From: JAGXFP01 sp039714535
GTDB lineage: Bacteria > Desulfobacterota > Desulfobulbia > Desulfobulbales > JAGXFP01
Direction of reading: 5' to 3'
Length of the DNA: 64,000 nucleotides
Assembly: GCA_039714535.1 (NCBI GenBank)
Contig: JBDLJC010000001.1
Location: 1-64,000, forward strand
Below are positions 33,142 through 41,164 of this stretch, piece after piece (position 1 is the first letter of the stretch; every line of letters starts with the position of its first letter). A model generated the notes under the pieces. That model made no database searches and was not told the origin of the DNA. It worked only from the letters and a program-made list of their open reading frames with translations. The translations under genes were made by a program, and so were the position numbers.

Positions 33142-34020
33142 TCATTTTGCGGCTTTGCTTCTCAGTTTCTGCAGTTCCTGGTCAATCATCTTCTGGATAC
33201 CCTGGGGGGATCGATTGTTGACTTTGAGGCCATTAATGAAAAGCGTTGGAGTGCCGGTCACTCCGGCAAGTTGTCCTTCCCGCATATCCCTGTTTATCAG
33301 CTTTTTTATAGCCGGCTTTTTCAGGCTTTTAAGATAACGGGGCATGTCAAGGCCGAGATCAGAGGGGATCTTGCCTAACTCGTTCTTGTCAAGCTTCTTT
33401 TTGCTTGGCGAAGTGATGAAGGAGAATACTTTGTCGTGAAAATCCCAGAATCGACCCTGCTCATTAGCGGCCATGGCTCCTTCGGCAGCCGGTTTTGCCA
33501 GCTTATGGCTACGAAGGGGAAAGTTTTTGTAAACAATTTTAAGGGTTTCAGGATTTTTTTCGAGCAACTGCTCGAATAGCGGCCCAAGCCGCGCACAGTA
33601 AGGTCATTGGAAATCGCTAAAAAAGGCCAGTACTACAGGAGCTTCGTTGTTGCCTAGAAAGGGAGAACCATCATAGCTAAAATCGGCGATGTATTCGATG
33701 CGCAACTCGACGACGCTATTGGTCTTTGAGTTGCCCAGAAATACTCGGCCGCCGGTTCCGTCCGCCGATAAAATGTCAATAGCGGGATCAACTTCGATGG
33801 TGTCGATAAGCCTGGCATTGTTGTCGTAAATTTGCAGTTTGCCCCCTTCGGTAATAATCAAGGTCCGTTTGCCGTCGGCAGTAACATGGATATCGAGTGG
33901 GGTTTGACCTGTTTTAATTGTCTCTCGGGCCTGCCAGTTCACCTCTGCCTGGATAAATCCAGGAAAAATGCTGGCGGCAAGCAGTAGAAAGACAGAGAAA
34001 AGGCTTGTCATTTTGATCAT
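33142..34020 (-). CDS. DsbA/DsbG-like thioredoxin-fold selenoprotein (UxxC)
   Basis: The frame of 293 codons runs from the ATG at 34020 (AAGGAG eight bases upstream) to 33142 with one in-frame TGA at 33604-33606 (codon 139). A signal peptide (residues 1-25, ending FIQAEV) is followed by a strand-rich domain of about 100 residues (GQTPLDIHVTADGKRTLII, one-blade-like), then the thioredoxin fold: APVVLAFFSDFQ, the TGA, PYCARLGPLFEQ, and after the helical insert GVTGTPTLFING, with the cis-Pro motif. In this family FSDFQ is followed by CPYC, so the redox motif is U-P-Y-C. Periplasmic thiol redox chemistry is expected. A TATAAT box lies about 65 bp upstream of the start on the coding strand. Confidence 0.85.
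33559..33576 (-). promoter_or_regulatory. Putative bacterial SECIS hairpin (DsbA-like gene)
   Basis: TTCGAGC-AGTT-GCTCGAA is a perfect 7-bp stem with an AGUU loop starting 35 nt after the UGA, with G as second loop base. This meets known bacterial SECIS rules on stem, loop and spacing. Another hairpin (GCGGC-TTGG-GCCGC) lies nearer, 33579-33592. Confidence 0.65.
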
Positions 34021-34368
34021 GGAACAATCTCCTTTTATTTGGCTATTATCGATAGACTTGGTGGGAAAATCGTAAACTTTTTTGATTATAGCTGACGCAA
34101 ACATTTCTGCAAGTCCATAAAGCAGTTTAAGCAAGAGACACCAGCAACCGAAGCGGTTTTCAGGTGCAGGGAGAAAACCATTTTAATAATCTATCCATAA
34201 ATGGTTAGCGGTGCGAGAGATACCGTTGTGCCGCTTGATCTGTTAAGACAAAAGTTGCTTCAAGTGAAGAATTACTGCTTAAATCAATGGGGCAGCCGCC
34301 AGTAATGACAGCAATATTTTTATCCGTGCAGGTTTTGGCGGTGGATTATGGTAGCGCTGGTGGAATTG

Positions 34369-35592
34369 TTATTTAGTTGTATTTGTTAGGACCTGGCTTA
34401 AATGGCGGACTTCAGTCCGGCTGCCGACGCCGGTCAGCTGTTGGCGAAGTTGGATGAGGCAGCCGGAGCAGGTGGTTACCACCAGGTCGGGCGTAACGGC
34501 CAGTATGTCATTAATCAGTTGTCCGGTAATTTGCTCAGATATGTCCGGATGGGCTAAATTGAAAAGACCGCCCGAACCGCAGCATTGAGAGCCGTTGGCC
34601 AGTTCGACCAGCTCGACCCATGGCAGACTGTTGAGTAATTGTCTCGGCGCCTCTTTTAGACCTTTCCCGTAGCGCAGATGGCAGGGGTCGTGATAGACGA
34701 CCCGCTTTTTTACGGAGGATCTGTTGTCGGCGCATGTCGAAGCTGTTGGTGATGGGGATTGGTCGGTCAGAAAAGCACTTAATTCCCGCAACCGGTCGGC
34801 AAAGGCAATGGCCCGTGGAGACCAGGTATTGTCATCGGCCAAGAGGGCAGGATAGCCAGTCAGGTGACTGTAGCACGAGCCGCAGACCACGACGATCGGT
34901 ACGTCAGTCTCTGCGAAGGCCGCGATGTTAAGGCGGGCCAGTTGTCGGGCCTCCTCTATATTCCCCGAGCTGTAAAAAGCCAAGCCGCAGCAGGCTTGTC
35001 CTGGTGGGATATCAGGCGAGCCGCGATCCTTCCGGGAAACAAGTGCGCTAGTGGCAAAGGTTATATCCCAGTTCAGGTGGCGGGCAAGGCAACCGGGGAA
35101 AAGGACTGATTTTAGGGAATCATCCGGAGAAGATTGTTCCGGGATTGTTTTTTTCGGCGGTATCTGGTGAGAATGATTTGCCGGGGACAGCCCGAGTTTT
35201 AGACGCAGGCCGCTGCTTGCCGGTAGTTTGTCGAGTAACGGTTTTGATATTTGCAGGAATTTGCCAATGCTGGCAAGAATTCTCTGGTGCGAGAGGCAGC
35301 CCTTGACCAGTGATTGGGCAAAAGAGCCTTGCCCGGTTAGTTTTGCAAAGTTGTGGCGACTTTCGACAACCTTCTTCGGCAGGTTTATAGCCCGGGGACA
35401 GGCTTGGTGGCAGGCATCGCAAAGCAAACATTTTGAAAAAATATCAAGATAGGCTTGAGACTGTTTGCCCGCGTCTATTTTCTCTAGAAGATGAAGGCGG
35501 CCTCTCGCCGTTAATGATTCTTGGCCGGTAACCTGATAAACCGGGCAAACAGTCGTGCAGGCGCCGCATTTGGCGCAGGAGTTATCTGTCAC
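34369..35592 (-). CDS. GlcF/LutA-like iron-sulfur oxidoreductase subunit
   Basis: The product has 407 residues. Two [4Fe-4S] motifs start it: CAKCGACTTVCP at residues 6-17 and CLLCDACHQACP at about 55-66. Two CCG domains follow (FPGCLARHLNW with ACCGLAF and CGSCYSH; YHDPCHLRYG with QCCGSGG and CSGC). This is the layout of the GlcF subunit of glycolate oxidase and of related lactate or heterodisulfide-linked proteins. No flavin (GlcD-type) partner is seen next to it, so it may work with a partner elsewhere. It is the last gene of a corC-lnt-prfB-FeS row, 44 bp after prfB. Confidence 0.85.
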   Translation of the reverse strand: MTDNSCAKCGACTTVCPVYQVTGQESLTARGRLHLLEKIDAGKQSQAYLDIFSKCLLCDACHQACPRAINLPKKVVESRHNFAKLTGQGSFAQSLVKGCLSHQRILASIGKFLQISKPLLDKLPASSGLRLKLGLSPANHSHQIPPKKTIPEQSSPDDSLKSVLFPGCLARHLNWDITFATSALVSRKDRGSPDIPPGQACCGLAFYSSGNIEEARQLARLNIAAFAETDVPIVVVCGSCYSHLTGYPALLADDNTWSPRAIAFADRLRELSAFLTDQSPSPTASTCADNRSSVKKRVVYHDPCHLRYGKGLKEAPRQLLNSLPWVELVELANGSQCCGSGGLFNLAHPDISEQITGQLINDILAVTPDLVVTTCSGCLIQLRQQLTGVGSRTEVRHLSQVLTNTTK

Positions 35593-35636
35593 TTGGTTTT
35601 TCCTGGTTAATCCTTCTTGAGGGCGCTACGTTGCCA

Positions 35637-36738
35637 TCAAGGCTGGCCCTGCCATAATAGATAAGATTTGATGAAGGGCCCGATGTTGCCGTCCATAACG
35701 CTGTCGATGTTGCCCATTTCGAAGTTGGTCCGGTGGTCTTTGATCAAACGATAGGGCTGCATCACATAGGAACGGATCTGGCTGCCCCAGCCAATCTCCT
35801 TTTTATCACCGTGCAATTCCTGCTGTTCTTCCCGCTGGAGTTCTTCCTCACGCTTGTATAACTGGGTTTTGAGCATTTTCATTGCCGTGTCCTTGTTGCG
35901 GTGTTGGGAGCGCTCGTTTTGGCACTGGACGACAATATTTGTTGGTAGATGGGTTATTCTGATTGCAGAACTGGTCTTGTTGACGTGCTGACCGCCGGCG
36001 CCGCTGGCCCGGTAGGTATCAATCCGCAGGTCTTTATCGTTGACCTCAACATTAATATCATCGTCAAGTTCGGGGAAGATAAAGACCGAGGCAAAGGAGG
36101 TATGTCGCCGGCCGCTGGCATCAAAAGGTGAGATTCTGACCAAACGGTGGATGCCCATTTCGGAACGCAAGTAACCGTAGGCGTATTCACCCTCAATCAT
36201 GATCGTGACGCTCTTGACCCCGGCTTCATCTCCCGGCAGAAGATCAAGGGTCTTGGTCTTGAAGCCGCTGCTATCGGCCCAGCGCAGATACATACGCAAT
36301 AAGATGCTGACCCAATCCTGGGCTTCTGTGCCACCTGCACCGGCATGGATGGTCAACATGGCATTATTGGTGTCATGCTCTCCTGAAAACATGCGCTCAA
36401 GTTCGGATAAAGCGACGCGTTGGTCAAGATCAGCGAGGATGGCTGCCGCTTCTTCCTCTGTGGCCGGGTCCTTTTCCTCAAAGGCAAGTTCCTGGAGCAG
36501 CTCCGCTTCTTCCAGGTTGGCCTGACACTCTTCCCAGTTATCGATCATGCCCTGTAAACGGCCCTGCTCTTTCTGGACGGCAGTGGCTTTTGCCTGATTG
36601 TCCCAGAAACCAGGGACCAAGGTCTCTTCTTCAAGCTCTGCTATTCGTTCCTTCTTGTCATCTAATTCAAAGATGGCTCCGCAGGGCAAGTAAACGGTCT
36701 TTCAAGTCTTGAAGTTTTTGTTTTAGTTCGGCTGACAT
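35637..36738 (-). CDS. prfB: Peptide chain release factor 2 with programmed +1 frameshift
   Basis: RF2 ends translation at UGA and UAA. The first 23 codons run from ATG at 36738 (AGGAG seven bases upstream) to CTT TGA at 36667-36672; reading on in the +1 frame gives ELDDKKERI and the rest of RF2. The slippery CTTTGA is preceded by GCGGAG, which matches the known autoregulatory frameshift of prfB. The main body has GAGGTEAQDW, the GGQ motif in SGAGGQHVNK, and the SPF-type specificity motif in ISPFDASGRR. About 366 residues in total. It lies 11 bp after lnt. Confidence 0.93.
36667..36684 (-). promoter_or_regulatory. prfB programmed frameshift site
   Basis: The CTT TGA slip site (36672-36667) with the SD-like GCGGAG just upstream stimulates a +1 shift when RF2 is scarce, so RF2 adjusts its own level. 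Confidence 0.9.
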
Positions 36739-36749
36739 GAAATTTCTCC

Positions 36750-38348
36750 TCAAAAATCAAATTTGCTGGTTCGTTTAGTCAATATAGATAGAATAGTTGT
36801 AATTAGCAGACAGAGCAGTCCGACCTGATGGCCGCCGTAGAAAGTGAAAACGGATTTAATATTTACTATCGGCAGATCATGGTAAGCCGAGAAGTCTTCA
36901 AATAATGGTGATAGCTCGTGCATCCGACCGAGGGGGTCAATGAAGCCACTAACTCCGGTGTTGGCTGCTCTGGCCAGGCTGCGCCGATTCTCTACTGCCC
37001 GGAAAACAGCCATGGAGAGGTGCTGCCACGGCGCCCCCGATCTTCCGTACCAGGCATCGTTGGTCAGATTAACCAGTAATTCCGAGCCGGCTTTTGTCTG
37101 TTGGCGAGCCAAGGTCGGGAAGATGCTTTCGAAACAGATTAATACCCCAACCCTGGCATTCTGGCAAGGAACCGGTTGCATTGTCGTGCCGGGGGTGAAG
37201 TCCGCCACAGTTTCTACCAAGGGAGCCAGAAAGGGCAATATGCTTTTAAGGGGGACATATTCACCGAAGGGAACCAGGTGTTGCTTGTCGTATCGTTCCG
37301 ATCGCAGACCATCGCCATCAATGAAAAAAGCGGAGTTGAAGTATTTGGTGGTGGAGCCGGCCCCCGATTTTTCCCGGTGCGGGGCGCCGGTCAGGATTGT
37401 CAACCCCGGTCGGGAGGCAGTCAAGGAGGTAATATCTTTAAGTAAGCCTGATTCCTTAAGGTAGAATGGTAAAGCTGTTTCGGGCCAGACGATCAACGCT
37501 GGTTTTTCCTGTTCGATGATCTGCGACGATAGTTCCAGGTATTTACCCAGGGTTTGTCGTTGAAATTTCGGCAGCCATTTCTGTTCTTGGCTGATATTGC
37601 CCTGGATCACCGCCACGCCAAGGTTTTCACTTGCGGCCAGCTGTTTTTCAACCAGATTGAACTTGATTAGGCTGTAAGACAGGATAATCAGCACCAGAAG
37701 TATCGCGGTTCGGAAAGAAAAATCTGAGACGGATTTGCTGGCATGTTGTTTATGGTAATTTCTGAATGCATGAAAAATCAAGGTGTTTATCATGACGATC
37801 ATGAATGAGACGCCGTGGTGGCCGGTTATATCGGCGATCTGGATTAACAGCGGTGTTTGGAACTGGGTGTAGGCCAAATCAAACCATGGGAATCCGGTGA
37901 AAAGCCAGCCTCGCAAGAAATCAAGCGCCACCCAGACTGTCGGCGCGATCCAGATCAGAGAATGTCTTTTCTGGAGGTGGCAACTTAGTGCGGCAAAACC
38001 TGCTAAATACAAACTCATATATAATGAGAGAAGCAGGAGAGCCGGGATTGATAGCCACAGGGGCAAATTTCCGTAACGGCCCAGGACGATGGTTATCCAG
38101 TAAAGCAGGAGAGGGTAGTAGGCGAAACCGCTGATTAAGCCAAAAAGGGCAGCCTGGCGCGGGGAGGTGGTCCGTTTAGAGATGGCAGTTAGTAACGGCA
38201 CCAGAGCCAGCCAGGCAACCGGGGCTAAACCGGCAAAGCCAGGTGAGGCGGCAAAAAGCAGGCAGCCGGACAATAAAGCTGCTGAAATCTGCCTAGCGGA
38301 TATTTTTTTCAAATGGCGCACCGAGGGTGGTTGTAAGGAACTAATCAT
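36750..38348 (-). CDS. lnt: Apolipoprotein N-acyltransferase
   Basis: The product has 532 residues. Lnt adds the third acyl chain to lipoproteins in the inner membrane. Six or more N-terminal hydrophobic segments (residues 20-230) are followed by a periplasmic nitrilase domain with the triad: Glu in IVWPETALPFYL, Lys in YDKQHLVPFGEYVP, Cys in GVLICFESIFP. A last hydrophobic segment (FTFYGGHQVGLLCLLITTIL) is near the C-terminus. corC lies 112 bp upstream, a common neighbour. The stop is 11 bp before prfB. Confidence 0.93.
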   Translation of the reverse strand: MISSLQPPSVRHLKKISARQISAALLSGCLLFAASPGFAGLAPVAWLALVPLLTAISKRTTSPRQAALFGLISGFAYYPLLLYWITIVLGRYGNLPLWLSIPALLLLSLYMSLYLAGFAALSCHLQKRHSLIWIAPTVWVALDFLRGWLFTGFPWFDLAYTQFQTPLLIQIADITGHHGVSFMIVMINTLIFHAFRNYHKQHASKSVSDFSFRTAILLVLIILSYSLIKFNLVEKQLAASENLGVAVIQGNISQEQKWLPKFQRQTLGKYLELSSQIIEQEKPALIVWPETALPFYLKESGLLKDITSLTASRPGLTILTGAPHREKSGAGSTTKYFNSAFFIDGDGLRSERYDKQHLVPFGEYVPLKSILPFLAPLVETVADFTPGTTMQPVPCQNARVGVLICFESIFPTLARQQTKAGSELLVNLTNDAWYGRSGAPWQHLSMAVFRAVENRRSLARAANTGVSGFIDPLGRMHELSPLFEDFSAYHDLPIVNIKSVFTFYGGHQVGLLCLLITTILSILTKRTSKFDF

Positions 38349-38460
38349 CCCTAGTTGTTGTAACTTCTTGAATATCTGAGGTTTAGTCTTGTCTGTTAAT
38401 TTCTGCTAGAAGTCAGGAGCCAGAATAAGCGATTCTTCCGTCTTCATGGAATAAGAGTTG

Positions 38461-39321
38461 TTACTCTGTACTTGAAATTTTTGAGATTTTTACTTTGCCA
38501 ATACGCCGTCTGGTGGCAGCAAGAACCTGAAAATTAAGGTCATTAATCCGAATAGAGGTATTGATTCCGGGCAGGTGCCCCAGTTGGTGGATTATCAGCC
38601 CCCCTATCGATTCATAGGGCCCTTCAGGAAGGTCAGTCTCGAAATACTCCTCAACTTCTTGCAGGTCTGTCTTGGCATCGGTAATTATGGTGTTTAGGTC
38701 AACCACATGCCAACCGTTTTCGGGCCGGTCCGACTCATCGATTATTTCACCGACAATTTCTTCCAGAACATCTTCCAGGCTCGCCAACCCCCTGACACTG
38801 CCAAATTCATCGGTTATTACAGCCAGATGAACTTTTTTTATCTGGAAGTCCCTCAGCAGGTAGGTGATTTTCTGGCTCTCCAGAGCGAAATAGGCTGGCT
38901 TTGTAATGTCTCCCGCTTTGGGCTGGGGTTGGTCGTTGACGTGTTTGAGCAGATCTTTGGCGTAGAGGATTCCGGTGATGTTATCCTGGTTGCCGGCAAA
39001 TACCGGGATTCGGGAGAAGCCTTTTTCAATGATCAGTTCGACAAGTTCATGGTAGGGGGTGTTGGTGTCAATACAAACCATTTCAGAGCTGGGCGTCATT
39101 ATCTCCCTGGCCACGGTGTCCCTGAATTCCAGAATGGAGTTGATCATCTTCCCTTCTTGATGGGAGATCAGGCCCTGTTCTTCGCCGTCGTCGATTAACT
39201 CCTGAATCTCATGCTCGAGTTCATCGGCGCTGTCTATGCTGCGGTTAAATCCCAAAGAATTCAGGATGCGGTTGAATAGCTGGGAAAAGGGGGCTTGGGA
39301 TGTCGAGGCGTCTTTGTCCAT
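38461..39321 (-). CDS. corC: CorC/HlyC-like CBS-domain protein
   Basis: The product has 286 residues. Two CBS domains (REIMTPSSEMVCIDTN at about residues 73-130; then AYFALESQKITYLL to about 190) are followed by the CorC-HlyC domain at about 200-286 (DLQEVEEYFETDLPEGPYESIGGLI). This is the cytoplasmic regulatory half of CNNM/CorB-type proteins and is linked to magnesium and cobalt efflux, without an attached membrane domain here. It starts a row with lnt, prfB and the FeS oxidoreductase. phoH-ybeY-corC-lnt is a common gene order and most of it is found in this window, though interrupted. Confidence 0.88.
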   Translation of the reverse strand: MDKDASTSQAPFSQLFNRILNSLGFNRSIDSADELEHEIQELIDDGEEQGLISHQEGKMINSILEFRDTVAREIMTPSSEMVCIDTNTPYHELVELIIEKGFSRIPVFAGNQDNITGILYAKDLLKHVNDQPQPKAGDITKPAYFALESQKITYLLRDFQIKKVHLAVITDEFGSVRGLASLEDVLEEIVGEIIDESDRPENGWHVVDLNTIITDAKTDLQEVEEYFETDLPEGPYESIGGLIIHQLGHLPGINTSIRINDLNFQVLAATRRRIGKVKISKISSTE

Positions 39322-39446
39322 ACCGGCGATTAAATAGAGTTCTGGTTAGTTCAATTTAATTAACGCTGCATTGTTTGCCATTATACACACCGATAGGTTG
39401 AGGACAATTAAATTGTGTAAGCAAAATGGGGAAGGTAATAAAAAAA

Positions 39447-39475
39447 TTGACGTATCATCTCAAAATCGTTATAAA
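39447..39475 (+). promoter_or_regulatory. Sigma-70-type promoter of the acc operon
   Basis: TTGACG (39447-39452), a 17-base spacer and TATAAA (39470-39475) point to accC and leave a leader of about 235 bases. Confidence 0.75.
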
Positions 39476-39632
39476 ACCCGATCTTATTGTTATAGTAACC
39501 GCTGGTTGCAATTGGCAAATATGATTGATTAATCAGGTGGCAGATAGTTATTGCAGGTTGTTGGAGATACTTTAGACGGGTAAATCTGGTCTTATTCTGG
39601 TAGGATCGATGTTTGTAATGACAAGATTGCTA

Positions 39633-39661
39633 GGGTGCTAAAATTTTCAGCAGCCTTTTTT
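39633..39661 (+). terminator. Attenuator-like hairpin in the acc leader
   Basis: GGGTGCT pairs with AGCAGCC (one G-G mismatch) over a 9-base loop and is followed by six T, about 55 bp before the start of accC and inside its leader. It could be a transcription attenuator; no antiterminator is proven. Confidence 0.45.
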
Positions 39662-39716
39662 AGTATCCGGAAAGGGTTTTTTCGGTAACGCCCCAAGACA
39701 ACCACGCCTCATAATA

Positions 39717-41144
39717 ATGACAGTGGACGGTGATGTTTTGAAAGAAAAGGTACTGATAGCTAACCGTGGTGAGATCGCCATAAGGATCATGGAAGCCTGC
39801 AAAGAGTTGGGGCTTGATTATGTAGTGGTCTACACCCCGGCTGATGAGGACTCCAAGCATGTTCGCCTTAACATCGACAGCAAGAGCCATCGGGACAACG
39901 CCTGGCGGATTTCAAGTTATACCGACCCTAACGATATTCTGTCGGTGGCCGATCATACCGGCTGCACGGCAATTCATCCAGGCTACGGGTTCTTTTCTGA
40001 GGATTTCCGTTTTGCCCGAAGAGTCACGGTCCGTGACCGGCCTCTGACCTTTATTGGCCCAAACTGGGAGGTTATCAGGGATCTTGGTGATAAAATCAAT
40101 ACCAAGCGGGTTGCCAACCGGTTGGGTATCCCGACCATTCCCGGCACCGACGGCCCGATCTATAATGAAATGGAAGCCGAGGAGGTGGCCAGGCAGCTGA
40201 TGGCCGATCAACTGGAGATGGAGATTCGCAATCCTTCCATTCTGGTAAAGGCGGCAGCCGGCGGCGGCGGGATGGGCATTGAAGAGGTTTACCAGGTCGA
40301 ACAATTTCGTCGGGTTTACCGCCAGGTCCAAAACTATGCCAAACGTCAGTTTGGCGATGGCGGGGTTCTGATTGAGCAGTGCCTCCGGGATTACAATCAT
40401 ATTGAAGTGCAATTGACCTGCAGTCGCCACGGCGAGAGGGTCCATTTTGGTACCCGGAATTGTACGATCCAGAGTACTGGTCGCCAGAAACGCCTTGAGG
40501 CCGCCCCCGGCTTCGATGATAGTTGTTTCCATTACGATTTTAATGCCAAGGAAGTGCTTGATCAGATTGTTGAGTACTCCCTGAAGCTTGCCTCCCATGT
40601 CAGATACGATAATGTCGGAACCTGGGAGTGGATTGTGGCCCGGGATGGCCGACCTTATCTCCTTGAGGTCAATACCCGGATTCAGGTAGAGAACGATGTT
40701 TCCGGCCGAATCAGTTATTTGAAGGGCAAACAGCCTAACCTGATCAGAGAACAGATTCGCTTAGCCCTTGGCGAGCGGATCGGCTTTTCCCAGGATGACG
40801 TGGAATTCCGGGGGGCCAGTATCGAGATGCGGATTGTCGCCGAGGACACCCATCGAGGTTTCGCGCCCTGGATCGGTACCATTAACAAGTTCGACTTCCC
40901 CCAGCATGACTGGTCGACGGTTTACAGCCATGTGCCTTCTGATCGGCCCTACGTGATTCCCAGTGAATATGACCCCAATCTTGCTCTGGCCTTGGTCTGG
41001 GGAGATACGATGGCAGAGGCCAAGGAGCGCGGTCGGCAATTCCTGAAAGATGTGGTAATTGAAGGAGAGAATGCTTCGGGAGATCCAATTCTAACTAACT
41101 TAAATTATCTAGTCGATAATTTTGATCGTCTCCTGACCTTTTAG
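39717..41144 (+). CDS. accC: Biotin carboxylase subunit (acetyl-CoA carboxylase)
   Basis: The product has up to 475 residues. It carboxylates biotin with bicarbonate and ATP. The opening KVLIANRGEIAIRIMEAC, the ATP-grasp glycine loop AAAGGGGMGIE, CTIQSTGRQKRLEAAP (family CSxQRRxQKxxEEAP region), and EVNTRIQVEN with the catalytic Arg are present. The ATG at 39717 has no ribosome site; a TTG at 39738 is preceded by GGACGGTGATG and would start MKEKVLIANRG, which fits the family start better. It is the first gene of a five-gene operon with carboxyltransferase, carrier and ligase. It lies in the cytoplasm. Confidence 0.9.
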   Translation: MTVDGDVLKEKVLIANRGEIAIRIMEACKELGLDYVVVYTPADEDSKHVRLNIDSKSHRDNAWRISSYTDPNDILSVADHTGCTAIHPGYGFFSEDFRFARRVTVRDRPLTFIGPNWEVIRDLGDKINTKRVANRLGIPTIPGTDGPIYNEMEAEEVARQLMADQLEMEIRNPSILVKAAAGGGGMGIEEVYQVEQFRRVYRQVQNYAKRQFGDGGVLIEQCLRDYNHIEVQLTCSRHGERVHFGTRNCTIQSTGRQKRLEAAPGFDDSCFHYDFNAKEVLDQIVEYSLKLASHVRYDNVGTWEWIVARDGRPYLLEVNTRIQVENDVSGRISYLKGKQPNLIREQIRLALGERIGFSQDDVEFRGASIEMRIVAEDTHRGFAPWIGTINKFDFPQHDWSTVYSHVPSDRPYVIPSEYDPNLALALVWGDTMAEAKERGRQFLKDVVIEGENASGDPILTNLNYLVDNFDRLLTF

Positions 41145-41164
41145 ACGGGGCGAGGATTATATAA

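Larger units (their letters stand above)
39322..39716 (+). other. Divergent intergenic region / acc leader
   Basis: The region holds the acc promoter (39447-39475) and the attenuator-like hairpin (39633-39661). No protein gene is visible. Confidence 0.55.

Noticed and set aside
35637..36738. A broken prfB by frameshift error
   Set aside because: The slip site CTTTGA with an upstream SD-like element is the known programmed frameshift, so this is normal.
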